From NCBI RefSeq assembly GCF_000719705.1, contig NZ_JOHO01000018.1:1-64000 (forward strand): DNA of 64,000 nucleotides, in the 5' to 3' direction. Origin of the DNA: Streptomyces sp. NRRL S-350. Lineage in GTDB: Bacteria; Actinomycetota; Actinomycetes; Streptomycetales; Streptomycetaceae. Numbering within the stretch: the first letter of the stretch is position 1; each line of letters opens with the position of its first letter. Below the pieces are notes generated by a model that ran no database searches, was not told the origin of the DNA, and saw nothing but the letters and a program-made list of their open reading frames with translations. The position numbers and the translations under genes are program-made. Shown in pieces: positions 1-7,773 of the stretch.

Positions 1-65
1 GCTTTGCCGCCCCGGTCTCCCGCGGCGACTCCGGAACTGTACGGGGACGGGCCCGCCACATGCAA

Positions 66-99
66 ATCGCCCCCGCCCGGGCTTCCGGGCAGGGGCGAT
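66..99 (-). terminator. hairpin terminator after the DUF3710 gene
   Basis: Two 15-nt arms (66-80 and 85-99) pair around a 4-nt loop with one mismatch. It lies about 40 bp past the stop of the minus-strand DUF3710 gene and probably ends the dut-DUF3710 transcript. Only a weak T-rich tail follows on the minus strand. Confidence 0.7.
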
Positions 100-140
100 G
101 AGAGCCGATCGGGCGCCGATCAGGACTGCGTCCGGGGTGC

Positions 141-950
141 TCAGCGGACCTCGGTGATCTCCGGGCCGCGCGCGAACGGGTCGATCGAGGCGCCGCCGAA
201 GCGGTTCTCGCCCTCGCCGGCGTTGGCGGCCGCCCCGCCACCGTCGGCCACCATCTGGGCGTCCTCGGGAAGCTTCAGCACGATCGGGTCGCGCGGGGCC
301 ATCGGGGAGTCACCGCGCACGACGACCGTCTGGCGGAAGACCTGCTCAAGGATCCCGGCCATCTCCGGCTGCACCGCCGCCTGGCCCGAGATCACACCGC
401 GCAGGAACCAGCGCGGGCCGTCGCAGCCGACGAACCGCACCAGCTGGACGCCCTGGGTGCCGTCCGGGAGCTGCACCGGGACCTGGGCGCGGAGGTGCCA
501 GCCGAGCGGGCCCTCCTCCTCGTCGATGAGGCCGCCCTGGGCGGTGATGCCGTTGGCGATCTCCTCCCGGACCTCGCCCCAGATGCCCTCCGACTTCGGG
601 GCCGCGAAGGCCTGGAGCTGGATGGCGCTGTTGCCGAGCACGAGGGTCGCGGCCACGATCGCGTCACCGGCGACCTCGACGCGCAGCTCCATGCCCTCGA
701 CTCCGGGGACCAGCAGACCCCCGAGGTCGACTCGCCCCTCCTCGGGGTTCTCCAGCTCGGAGTGGTCCCACGGACCGTCCGGCCGCGGGGCCGGCGGCAG
801 GCCGACCTTGTCGGCCGGGTCCAGCTCGGTCACGTTCTCGCTCTCGGCGGAACCTTCGACGTCATCGGCCGTCTCGTCGGCGCTGATGGCGTCGTCGGCG
901 AGCTGCTCGACAGCGTCCTCGCTCTTCTGGCGACGACGGAACACGGTCAC
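141..950 (-). CDS. DUF3710 domain protein
   Basis: 269 aa, GTG start at 950 preceded by GGAAGGACA. The first 45 residues are acidic and look disordered (runs of D, E and A). A compact globular part follows (about 50-235) with recognisable DUF3710 features such as GVEGMELRVEV, WGEVREEIANGI and CDGPRWFLRGVISGQAA. The C-terminal 30 residues are glycine and alanine rich. The family is conserved in actinobacteria and usually sits beside dut, as here; its function is unknown. No signal peptide or membrane segment is seen, so it is probably cytoplasmic. It lies 63 bp after dut on the same strand and is probably cotranscribed with it. Confidence 0.85.
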   Translation of the reverse strand: MTVFRRRQKSEDAVEQLADDAISADETADDVEGSAESENVTELDPADKVGLPPAPRPDGPWDHSELENPEEGRVDLGGLLVPGVEGMELRVEVAGDAIVAATLVLGNSAIQLQAFAAPKSEGIWGEVREEIANGITAQGGLIDEEEGPLGWHLRAQVPVQLPDGTQGVQLVRFVGCDGPRWFLRGVISGQAAVQPEMAGILEQVFRQTVVVRGDSPMAPRDPIVLKLPEDAQMVADGGGAAANAGEGENRFGGASIDPFARGPEITEVR

Positions 951-1013
951 TGTCCTTCCCGGTCCAAGACCGATGCGAATACCTGCTCGGCTTCCTGCGA
1001 GGCCGCGGGCATG

Positions 1014-1481
1014 CTAGACCGCGGCGTGGCCGCCGGTCGACCCGAACCCGCCCTCGGCGCGGGCCGACCCCGGCAGCTCCTCCACCTCGTGGAAGCGGGC
1101 CTTCTCGACCTGCTGGATCACCAGCTGGGCGATCCGGTCCCCTCGGCGGAAGCTGACCCCCTCGCGCGGGTCCAGATTGACGACGATCACCTTGATCTCT
1201 CCACGGTACCCGGCATCGACCGTCCCCGGGGCGTTCACGAGGGCAACTCCGCAACGAGCTGCGAGCCCGGAGCGGGGGTGGACGAAGGCCGCGTAGCCGT
1301 CCGGGAGGGCGACGGCGATGCCGGTGGGCAGGACGGCCCGCTCGCCGGGGGCCAGCTCGGCGTCCACGGTGGTGCGCAGATCGGCGCCGGCGTCCCCGGG
1401 CTGCGCGTAGGCGGGCAGCGGCAGCTCGGGGTCGATGCGCTTGATCAGGACGTCCAGCTGCGGGCGGGGGGTGTCGCTCAA
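1014..1481 (-). CDS. dut: deoxyuridine 5'-triphosphate nucleotidohydrolase (dUTPase)
   Basis: 155 aa, the usual length of a trimeric dUTPase. It hydrolyses dUTP to dUMP and pyrophosphate, keeping uracil out of DNA and feeding thymidylate synthesis. All five family motifs are visible: PGDAGADL (28-35), PRSG (69-72), [11 protein letters not shown] with the catalytic Asp (86-96, D89), RGDRIAQLV (113-121) and the C-terminal GFGSTGG (145-151) that closes over the substrate. The start is TTG at 1481. It overlaps the stop of the upstream thioesterase gene by 4 nt, and GAGGTG lies just upstream, which suggests translational coupling. DUF3710 follows downstream. Confidence 0.96.
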   Translation of the reverse strand: MSDTPRPQLDVLIKRIDPELPLPAYAQPGDAGADLRTTVDAELAPGERAVLPTGIAVALPDGYAAFVHPRSGLAARCGVALVNAPGTVDAGYRGEIKVIVVNLDPREGVSFRRGDRIAQLVIQQVEKARFHEVEELPGSARAEGGFGSTGGHAAV

Positions 1482-2134
1482 GGGTTCACCTCAAAGGCTC
1501 GTGCGCGCTTCATCAGATCCGGGTCGTCGAGGACCTTCTCGATGTCCTCGGGGCGACCGTGCGTGGTGAAGTGTTCCAGCTTCACCTGGACGAACAGCGC
1601 CTGAGCGCGTACGGCGACCGGTCCGTCCGGGCCGCCGATCCGTGCCTCGGCGGCGCTGTAGATCTTGCGGCCGTGCACGCCGGTGACCCAGGCGCGCAGG
1701 TGCAGCACCGAGTCGACGGGCACCGGGCAGAGGAAGTCGGTCTCCAGCCGGCCGGTCACGGCGGGGGCGTGCAGCAGCCAGTTGAGCGTGCCGAGGGTCT
1801 CGTCCATGGCGGTGGTCAGCACGCCGCCGTGGGCCAGGCCGGGGCCGCCCTGGTGGACGTCCCGGACGGTGAACTCGGCCGTCACGTCGAGTCCTTGGCC
1901 CGCGACCGCGTCGATCCGCAGGCCGCCGGGGTGCTGCGGGCCGCAGCCGAAGCAGTGCTCGTAGTGCGAGCCGAGCCTGCTGCCGGGAGCCGGCGCCTCG
2001 GGTGCGCGCGGCGGCAGGACGGCGTCCGGCGGCGGGGTGGTCGGGGTCGGCGGGGTCGGCGGGGTGGTCGAGGACGGTGGCATCGGGGGCTCCGGCCGGT
2101 CGGTGGGGCTGTGGGGGGCTGTCGTACCGGTCAC
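1478..2134 (-). CDS. PaaI-family hotdog thioesterase
   Basis: 218 aa from GTG 2134. The open frame extends further upstream but would run into the divergent DUF3093 gene, so I take the GTG behind GGGTGGGG; ATG 2083 is the alternative. The first 55 residues are a Pro/Thr-rich low-complexity stretch. The hotdog domain follows, with the PaaI signature [20 protein letters not shown] (helix with the conserved HGG and acidic residue) and a CFGC motif just before it. Members hydrolyse acyl-CoA thioesters; the substrate cannot be read from sequence. It overlaps dut by 4 nt at its 3' end, an arrangement that looks conserved but gives no metabolic clue. Confidence 0.82.
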   Translation of the reverse strand: MTGTTAPHSPTDRPEPPMPPSSTTPPTPPTPTTPPPDAVLPPRAPEAPAPGSRLGSHYEHCFGCGPQHPGGLRIDAVAGQGLDVTAEFTVRDVHQGGPGLAHGGVLTTAMDETLGTLNWLLHAPAVTGRLETDFLCPVPVDSVLHLRAWVTGVHGRKIYSAAEARIGGPDGPVAVRAQALFVQVKLEHFTTHGRPEDIEKVLDDPDLMKRARAFEVNP

Positions 2135-2144
2135 GGCGCCCCAC

Positions 2145-2160
2145 CCTACCCAGGGGTAGG
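2145..2160. promoter_or_regulatory. perfect palindrome between divergent genes
   Basis: CCTACCC-AG-GGGTAGG, 7-bp perfect arms, lies between the thioesterase start (2134) and the DUF3093 start (2211). GGCGCC flanks it on both sides. Read on the minus strand it contains TAGGGT, 8 nt before GTG 2134, so part of it may be a -10 element. The same core occurs at 11275-11292. Confidence 0.45.
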
Positions 2161-2210
2161 TAGGCGCCCGGTGGGGGTGGCGTCCCGGGGCGGGCGTCAG
2201 GGCGCCCACA

Positions 2211-2669
2211 ATGGAGGGCATGTACGACGAACGCCTCACGGTGCCGCGCTCCTGGTGGCTGCTCCCGGTCGCAGTGGGCCTCACGCTCGCGCTGATCCTG
2301 ATCCGGGTCAGCGGCCCGGCCGCGCTGGTCGGGCTGGTGGTCGGCATCGCCGCCGGCGCGGTCGCGATCAGCAGCTACGGCTCGGCCCGGATCCGCGTGG
2401 TCCAGGGTTCGCTGGTGGCCGGTCCGGCCCGGATCCCGGTGGACGCGCTCGGTGCCGCTCAGGCGCTGAGCCCGGCCGAGGCGGCGGCCTGGCGCGGCCC
2501 CAAGGCCGATCCCCGTGCCTTCATGCTGCTGCGCAGCTACGTCCCGACGGCGCTGCGGATCGAGGTGACCGACCCGGCCGACCCGACGCCGTACCTCTAC
2601 CTGTCGACCCGCTCGCCGATGAAGCTGGCGGAGGCGTTGGAGGAGGCCCGCCGCCGCGCCCGCGCCTGA
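2211..2669 (+). CDS. DUF3093 family membrane protein
   Basis: 152 aa if started at ATG 2211, or 149 aa at ATG 2220; neither has a well-spaced ribosome site. The motif YDERLTVPRSWW is typical of DUF3093. Two hydrophobic segments follow (about residues 17-35 and 38-56), then a soluble C-terminal half containing ARIPVDALG and YLYLSTRSP. The family is actinobacterial, short, membrane-anchored and of unknown function. It is transcribed divergently from the thioesterase-dut operon and ends in a hairpin at 2759-2788. Confidence 0.82.
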   Translation: MEGMYDERLTVPRSWWLLPVAVGLTLALILIRVSGPAALVGLVVGIAAGAVAISSYGSARIRVVQGSLVAGPARIPVDALGAAQALSPAEAAAWRGPKADPRAFMLLRSYVPTALRIEVTDPADPTPYLYLSTRSPMKLAEALEEARRRARA

Positions 2670-2758
2670 CGCGCCCCGGGCCTCGGAGGGCCGGAAAGCC
2701 CCGAGGGCCCGGAAGCCCGGGAGCCCGAGGGCCTGAACAGGAGACCGGAAAACGGAGA

Positions 2759-2788
2759 GGGACGGTTCCGCTGCTGCGGGACCGTCCC
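2759..2788 (+). terminator. hairpin after the DUF3093 gene
   Basis: GGGACGGT and ACCGTCCC arms (2759-2766, 2781-2788) enclose a 14-nt GC-rich loop about 90 bp past the DUF3093 stop. A second similar half-site follows near 2836. Moderate terminator candidate without a T tract. Confidence 0.45.
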
Positions 2789-2951
2789 TACGACTTCGTA
2801 CGGGCCGACGCGTCGGCCGACTCCGTCCTACCGGGGCCGTCCCTCCGGACGGCTCCCGGACCTGCCGGCCGGCCCCGCTGCCCGGGGCCGGAAGGAGCGG
2901 TGTGCCGGTCCCGCGGGGTCCGCGGGCACCGGGCCCTGTCCGCCGCGGTGC

Positions 2952-3251
2952 TCAGGCGCCGCAGTCCCGGCAGATCGGGTTGCCGTTCTTCTCGCTGTAG
3001 AGCTGGCTGCGGTGGTGGACCAGGAAGCAGCTCATGCAGGTGAACTCGTCGGCCTGCTTCGGCAGCACCCGGACGGCGAGCTCCTCGTTCGAGAGGTCGG
3101 CGCCGGGGAGCTCCATGCCCTCGGCGGCGTCGAACTCGTCGACGTCGACGGAGCCGCCGCCCTTGTCGTTCCGCCGAGCCTTGAGCTCCTCGATGCTGTC
3201 TTCGTTGAGCTCGTCGTCGGTCTTGCGTGGGGTGTCGTAGTCGGTTGCCAT
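2952..3251 (-). CDS. DUF4193 small zinc-ribbon protein
   Basis: 99 aa, ATG at 3251 preceded by a GGAGGGGGAG ribosome site. The acidic N-terminal half (MATDYDTPRKTDDELNEDS) and the C-terminal CMSC...CRDC pattern (C72, C75, C94, C97) match DUF4193, a short actinobacterial family that probably binds zinc. The spacing of the cysteine pairs suggests one ribbon. No catalytic motif is present. Its role is unknown; it may bind a protein or nucleic acid. It stands alone between a terminator-like hairpin and a 470-bp gap. Confidence 0.87.
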   Translation of the reverse strand: MATDYDTPRKTDDELNEDSIEELKARRNDKGGGSVDVDEFDAAEGMELPGADLSNEELAVRVLPKQADEFTCMSCFLVHHRSQLYSEKNGNPICRDCGA

Positions 3252-3723
3252 TTTTCGCTCTCCCCCTCCGGGTTTGTGCGGTGTGTGCGGTATCTCCAGC
3301 GCACGTAACGCATGGGGGGTCGGTCTTGTGCCCGACCCGAGGCGGAGATTTTGCCTTACTTCAAGCCTTGTTACTCAATCGACACTCAGCCCGGGGTCCA
3401 TCGGGGTGATCCTCGGGGCTGCGGAAGGCCTCACGCTGGGCCATCCCCACCCTGCGTCGAGCCCGCCAAACCGACCACGCACAGTGAGCAAGGGTGGCGC
3501 GAGTTGCCGCTCAATCCCTTGCCCACCAGGGATGCCGCCCGATCCGACGAGTCCGCCCGGAGGCGAAATCCGGTCACGGACGGCGACCGACACCGCCGAC
3601 CAGGTGATCACTCTCCGGGGTCGCCCGAAATCGTGGAGCGACACGGTGTGAGCTTGGTCACGTTCAGAATCTTCCGGGCAAAATACGGAAAATCCACCCA
3701 CTCCGACTGTCCGGCCGACGGCC
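3252..3723. other. non-coding gap, likely holds the DUF4193 promoter
   Basis: About 470 bp with no reading frame showing actinobacterial codon bias and visibly lower GC in parts (for example around 3345-3375). One small hairpin is present (GGGTCGG 3317-3323 with CCGACCC 3332-3338). The part nearest 3252 must carry the promoter of the minus-strand DUF4193 gene. I see no RNA gene in it. Confidence 0.5.
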
Positions 3724-4707
3724 CTAGCCGGCGTTCTGCCGGGCCGCCCGGCGCGCCGCGAGCGCGGCCTGGCGCTCCTCGAACTTCCGCGCCTGCGAGT
3801 CCAGACCGTCCAGGAAGACGCCGAGCTCGTTCTGCGCCTGCAGCCCCTCCGGGCCGAGGCCGCCGATCTCCATCACCTTGAGCTTGCGCAGCACCGGCTG
3901 CAGCACGTCGTCGTGGTGGATGCGCAGGTTGTACACCCCGCCGATGGCGATCTGCGCGGCGGCGCGCTCGAAGCCGGGGATCCCGTGGCCGGGCATGCGG
4001 AAGTCGGTGACGACGTCGGCGATGGCGCGCATGGCCTGGTCGGGGGCGATCTCCAGGGCGGCCTTCAGCAGGTTCCGGTAGAAGACCATGTGCAGGTTCT
4101 CGTCGTTGGCGATCTTCGCCAGCAGCTGCTCGCAGAGCGGGTCGCCCGCGTACTTGCCGGTGTTGCGGTGGGAGATGCGGGTGGCCAGCTCCTGGAAGGC
4201 CACGTACGCGACGGAGTGCAGCATGCTGTGCGCGTTGTCGGACTCGAAGCCCTCCGACATGTGGCTCATCCGGGCCCGCTCCAGCTCCACCGGGTCGACG
4301 GCCCGGGTCGCCAGCAGGTAGTCCCGAATGGCTATGCCGTGCCGCCCCTCCTCGGCCGTCCAGCGGTGCACCCAGGTGCCCCAGGCGCCCTCCCGGCCGA
4401 ACATGCTGGCGATCTCGTGGTGGTAGCTGGGGAGGTTGTCCTCGGTCAGCAGGTTCACGACCAGGGAGACCCGGCCCAGCGCGGTCACCTGCGACTGCTC
4501 CAGCGACCAGGCCTCGCCGCCCAGCACGCCGTCGAAGTCGCGGCCCTGGCTCCACGGGACGTACTCGTGCGGCATCCACTCCTTGGCGACGCCCAGGTGG
4601 CGGTCGAGCTCCTTCTCCACGACCTCTTCGAGGGCCAGGATCAGCCGGGTGTCGGTCCAGCCGCTCGTTCCGAGCGAGGTGCTGCTCTGCACAGGGGCGA
4701 TGGTCAT
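3724..4707 (-). CDS. acyl-ACP desaturase (ferritin-like di-iron)
   Basis: 327 aa from ATG 4707, which has GGGAG 8 nt upstream; the frame stays open to 4803 but the extra residues do not resemble the family. The two di-iron carboxylate motifs of plant-type soluble desaturases are visible: W(T)AEEGRHG in the first half and NDENLHM in the second, with an earlier Glu in EEVVEKELDRH. The protein inserts a double bond into an acyl chain carried on acyl carrier protein, using O2 and a ferredoxin-type donor, in the cytoplasm. It is a single-gene unit, with two inverted repeats about 100 bp upstream of its start and a strong terminator of cutS beyond them. Confidence 0.93.
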   Translation of the reverse strand: MTIAPVQSSTSLGTSGWTDTRLILALEEVVEKELDRHLGVAKEWMPHEYVPWSQGRDFDGVLGGEAWSLEQSQVTALGRVSLVVNLLTEDNLPSYHHEIASMFGREGAWGTWVHRWTAEEGRHGIAIRDYLLATRAVDPVELERARMSHMSEGFESDNAHSMLHSVAYVAFQELATRISHRNTGKYAGDPLCEQLLAKIANDENLHMVFYRNLLKAALEIAPDQAMRAIADVVTDFRMPGHGIPGFERAAAQIAIGGVYNLRIHHDDVLQPVLRKLKVMEIGGLGPEGLQAQNELGVFLDGLDSQARKFEERQAALAARRAARQNAG

Positions 4708-4802
4708 GGTCTTGCTCCCGGGGTACGGCACGCGCGGGGGGACGGGCGCGTTGGGCGGGCACACGTCGTACGGACCCGTCGGCGAACGCTCCGACGGACT
4801 CA

Positions 4803-4832
4803 CCTACGGTTGCGTAGGTTACGACACCGTAA
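4803..4832. promoter_or_regulatory. double inverted repeat, candidate desaturase operator
   Basis: Two adjacent inverted repeats: CCTACG-GTTG-CGTAGG (4803-4818) and TTACG-ACAC-CGTAA (4819-4832). They sit about 100 bp upstream of the desaturase start and within its promoter region. Such spaced palindromes are typical of TetR-type operators, and desaturase genes in related bacteria are controlled by TetR proteins; the regulator here is not identified. Confidence 0.55.
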
Positions 4833-4854
4833 GTTGCCCGGGGCGGAAAAGACA

Positions 4855-4906
4855 AGCCGCCCCCGCCAGGCCTTATGTCTTCTTCACAGGCTTGGCGGGG
4901 GCGGCT
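4855..4906 (-). terminator. strong hairpin after cutS
   Basis: AGCCGCCCCCGCC (from 4855) pairs with GGCGGGGGCGGCT (4894-4906), a 13-bp GC stem enclosing a loop of about 26 nt. It lies 29 bp past the cutS stop and separates cutRS from the desaturase gene. Confidence 0.75.
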
Positions 4907-4934
4907 GGGGACGGTCGCCCACGGAACGGGGCGG

Positions 4935-6242
4935 TCAGCCCTGCGGTGAGGGGATGCGGACCCGCATGGTCAGGCCCCCGCCGGCGCGCGGCGTGGCCTC
5001 CACGGTGCCGCCGTGGGCGCGCACCACCGAGCGGACGATGGACAGGCCGAGACCGACCCCCTTGTCGCTGCGGGTGCGGTCGGCGCCCTTGACCCGCCGG
5101 AACGGCTCGAAGATGTGCTCCAGCTCGTAGCCGGGCACCACCGGGCCGGTGTTGGAGACCACCAGCTCGCCGCCGCCCGGCACCGCGGCCGTGGCCAGCT
5201 CGACCCAGCCCCCCGGGGTGTTGTAGCGCACGGCGTTCTGCAGCAGGTTGAGCGCGAGCCGCTCCAGCAGCACGCCGTTGCCCGCCACCACGGCCGGGTC
5301 GAGCTTCGAGCGCAGCTCGACCTCGCGCTTGTCCGCCTCGGCCCTGGTCTGCTCCAGCGCCCGGGTGGCCACCTCGGACATCTCCACCGGGCGGCGGTCG
5401 GTCAGCTCGTTCTCGCTGCGGGCGAGCAGCAGCAGGCCCTCCACCAGCTGCTCGCTGCGCTCGTTGGTCGCCAGCAGGGTCCGGCCCAGCTGTTGCAGGT
5501 CGGTCGAGGCGGCCGGGTCGGAGAGCTGCACCTCCAGCAGCGTGCGGTTGATCGCCAGCGGGGTGCGCAGCTCGTGCGAGGCGTTGGCGACGAAGCGGCG
5601 CTGGGAGTCGAAGGAGCGGTCCAGCCGGTCCAGCATGTCGTCGAAGGTGTCGGCGAGCTCCTTGAGCTCGTCGTCCGGCCCGTCCAGCTCGATCCGCCGG
5701 TGCAGGTCGGAGGAGGCCACGTCGCGGGCGGTGCGGGTGATCCGGCCGAGTGGGCGCAGCACCCGGCCGGCCATCGCGTAGCCGGCCGCGAAGGCGATCA
5801 CGGCGAGGCAGACCAGCATGGTGAGGGACTTGCGGAGCAGGGTGTTGAGCGCGGAGTCGGAGCGCGACAGGTAGTCGGCGGCCTGCAGGTCGTTGAACTG
5901 CGCGCTGTCCATCGTGGTGCTGGTGCCGTTGGGGCCGCTGACCTGGACGAAGTTGCCGTTGAAGTTGAACTTGCGCGGCTGCAGGTAGGAGACGGCGTCC
6001 TGGAAGAACACGTACATCAGCAGCAGCAGCACCACGCCGGCCATCAGGAACATCCCGCCGTAGAGCAGGGTGAGCCGCATCCGGATGGTGGGGCGGAAGG
6101 GCAGCCAGGCGAGTACGCCGTCGCCGGGGACGTACCGTCCGCCCTGGTGGGCGCGCGGAGGGTGCAGGGGCTTGGGCGGTACGGCGCGCGGGCCGCCGGC
6201 GGGCGCGCCGGAGGGCCCGCCGGCCGGGGGCGGGGTGGTCAT
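4935..6242 (-). CDS. cutS: sensor histidine kinase CutS
   Basis: 435 aa. It has a 50-residue Pro/Gly-rich cytoplasmic head, TM1 (about 57-79), an extracytoplasmic loop (80-137), TM2 (138-157), a HAMP domain (158-210), the phosphoacceptor box FVANASHELRTPLA with H223, and an HATPase domain with LNLLQNAVRYN and GVGLGLSIVRS. It autophosphorylates and passes phosphate to CutR, whose gene lies 99 bp upstream on the same strand. In Streptomyces CutRS is linked to secretion and cell-envelope stress and to antibiotic production. The predicted outer loop contains no cysteine; the only nearby Cys is inside TM2. Confidence 0.93.
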   Translation of the reverse strand: MTTPPPAGGPSGAPAGGPRAVPPKPLHPPRAHQGGRYVPGDGVLAWLPFRPTIRMRLTLLYGGMFLMAGVVLLLLMYVFFQDAVSYLQPRKFNFNGNFVQVSGPNGTSTTMDSAQFNDLQAADYLSRSDSALNTLLRKSLTMLVCLAVIAFAAGYAMAGRVLRPLGRITRTARDVASSDLHRRIELDGPDDELKELADTFDDMLDRLDRSFDSQRRFVANASHELRTPLAINRTLLEVQLSDPAASTDLQQLGRTLLATNERSEQLVEGLLLLARSENELTDRRPVEMSEVATRALEQTRAEADKREVELRSKLDPAVVAGNGVLLERLALNLLQNAVRYNTPGGWVELATAAVPGGGELVVSNTGPVVPGYELEHIFEPFRRVKGADRTRSDKGVGLGLSIVRSVVRAHGGTVEATPRAGGGLTMRVRIPSPQG

Positions 6243-6341
6243 GATCGTCCTCTCGGGGCGTCCGCCGGGGCGGGCGCGGGGTGGTGGAATCCCGGGGTCG
6301 GGCCCCTCGTGAAGGGGATCCGCGGGGCGGATCCAGGGTGG

Positions 6342-6995
6342 TCAGATCCGGTAGCCGGAGCCCGGCACGGTGACGATCACCGGCGGGTCGCCGAGCTTGC
6401 GGCGCAGTGTCATGACGGTGACGCGCACGACGTTGGTGAACGGGTCGGTGTGCTCGTCCCAGGCCTTCTCCAGGAGTTGCTCGGCGGAGACGACGGCGCC
6501 GCCGGCCCGCATCAGGACCTCCAGCACGGCGAACTCCTTGGGCGCGAGCTGGACGGTGCGGCCGTCGCGGATCACCTCGCGCCGGCCGGGGTCGAGCGAG
6601 ATGCCGGCGCGCTCCAGGACCGGAGGCAGCGGGATGGTCGCGCGGCGGCCCAGCGCCCTTACCCGGGCGACGAGTTCGCTGAAGGCGAACGGCTTGGGAA
6701 GGTAGTCGTCCGCGCCGATCTCCAGGCCCTCGACCCGGTCGCTGATGTCGCCGGAGGCGGTCAGCATGATCACCCTGGTCGCCAGGCCCTGCTCGACCAC
6801 CTTGCGGCAGACGTCGTCGCCGTGGACCAGCGGGAGGTCGCGGTCCAGGACCACCACGTCGTAGTCGTTGACCGCGATGCGCTGGAGCGCGGCCTCCCCG
6901 TCGTACACCACGTCGACGGCCATCGCCTCGCGGCGCAGGCCGGTCGCGACGGCCTCGGCAAGCAGCTGCTCGTCCTCGACGACGAGAACCCGCAC
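6342..6995 (-). CDS. cutR: response regulator CutR (OmpR family)
   Basis: 217 aa from GTG 6995, with AAGGGA about 9 nt upstream. The frame is open to 7172 but the receiver domain begins at the GTG (MRVLVVEDEQ), matching the known length of CutR. Receiver landmarks are E7/D8, phosphorylation site D51 in VVVLDRDLP, T in LTASGD and K in YLPKPF. The C-terminal winged helix contains LAPKEFAVLEVLM, NVVRVTVMTLRRKLG and the final GSGYRI. It is a DNA-binding regulator phosphorylated by CutS, the next gene. A perfect 7-bp palindrome about 150 bp upstream (7144-7161) may be its own binding site. Confidence 0.95.
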   Translation of the reverse strand: MRVLVVEDEQLLAEAVATGLRREAMAVDVVYDGEAALQRIAVNDYDVVVLDRDLPLVHGDDVCRKVVEQGLATRVIMLTASGDISDRVEGLEIGADDYLPKPFAFSELVARVRALGRRATIPLPPVLERAGISLDPGRREVIRDGRTVQLAPKEFAVLEVLMRAGGAVVSAEQLLEKAWDEHTDPFTNVVRVTVMTLRRKLGDPPVIVTVPGSGYRI

Positions 6996-7143
6996 GGTCG
7001 TTGTCCCTTCTCCAGGCCGGCCCCGGAAGCGGACGCACGGCTCCGACGGTGCCTCCATCCTGCCTGGTCCTGCGGTAAAGCAGCGATAAGCTGCCCCAGG
7101 GGCAGGGGGTCCGGGCCCTCGGCGGTGACCGTTCGCGTCGGGA

Positions 7144-7161
7144 ACAGTCCGGTTGGACTGT
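7144..7161. promoter_or_regulatory. perfect inverted repeat upstream of cutR
   Basis: ACAGTCC-GGTT-GGACTGT, 7-bp perfect arms with a 4-nt spacer, in the region between cutR (start 6995) and the small gene at 7439. Candidate operator, possibly for CutR autoregulation. Confidence 0.4.
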
Positions 7162-7438
7162 GACAGGGGCAACTTTCTTCCGCCGGGAGGTTTCCCGGCC
7201 CTCCCCGTGGGGAGGACAGCTGCACACCCGCGATCCGGCTATTGGTCGATCGCACCCACCCGCCGTGCGTTCATCCGCGCCGGCCCTGGGGCATGGGACA
7301 TCACCGGGAGCGGCCGAAGGCCGTCTCCGCGCCTGACCGGAGAGCCACCACCTGCCGGCCGGGGCGCTGTCACCGGCTGGACCTCCTCGGGGCGGAGAGC
7401 GCACGACCGTGCACGTCCGACACAGTAAGGGGGCCCGT

Positions 7439-7624
7439 ATGGACGCCTTCAAGGCCGGAATCCTGCAGCGCATCGCCAACGCGGAGCAGGATCTGCACCG
7501 CGCGATCGAGGCCGGGGACGAGTTCCTCGCCGAGGTGGAGCAGTCCGAACTGGACGACCTCCGCCGACTCGCCGCCGAGCACGGCGTGGACACGGTGCTG
7601 GAGCGCCACCGCACCGCTGCCTGA
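7439..7624 (+). CDS. small conserved acidic helical protein
   Basis: 61 aa from ATG 7439, preceded by AAGGGGG at a suitable distance; an upstream in-frame GTG at 7409 is less likely. The sequence (MDAFKAGILQRIANAEQDL onward) is almost entirely helical and acidic, with heptad-like spacing and no cysteine or signal. I recall similar short proteins in this position next to cutRS in Streptomyces, but no function. It is transcribed away from cutRS and ends in a compact hairpin at 7698-7724. Codon use is typical, supporting a real gene. Confidence 0.75.
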   Translation: MDAFKAGILQRIANAEQDLHRAIEAGDEFLAEVEQSELDDLRRLAAEHGVDTVLERHRTAA

Positions 7625-7697
7625 CCCGTTCGGCACTTCCGACCCGTCGCCGGAACTCCGGCACCAGCGGCCCTGCGGGGGCCGTGCGAAACCTCAG

Positions 7698-7724
7698 GCC
7701 CTGGCATCCCCCGTGTGCCAGGGC
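7698..7724 (+). terminator. terminator of the small gene
   Basis: GCCCTGGCA (7698-7706) and TGCCAGGGC (7716-7724), a perfect 9-bp stem, followed by TCTT. It lies 74 bp after the stop at 7624. Confidence 0.75.
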
Positions 7725-7730
7725 TCTTCG

Positions 7731-7760
7731 CATGCCCGGGGCCGGCCGGCTCCGGGCATG
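7731..7760 (-). terminator. terminator of the inositol-monophosphatase-like gene
   Basis: CATGCCCGG (7731-7739) pairs with CCGGGCATG (7752-7760), with more G/C pairing inside. It lies 14 bp past the minus-strand stop at 7774, back to back with the previous terminator. Confidence 0.7.
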
Positions 7761-7773
7761 CCGTGTCCGGCCG

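Noticed and set aside
3375..3701. 108-codon minus-strand frame in the DUF4193-desaturase gap
   Set aside because: Weak codon bias, no ribosome site, no similarity recalled.
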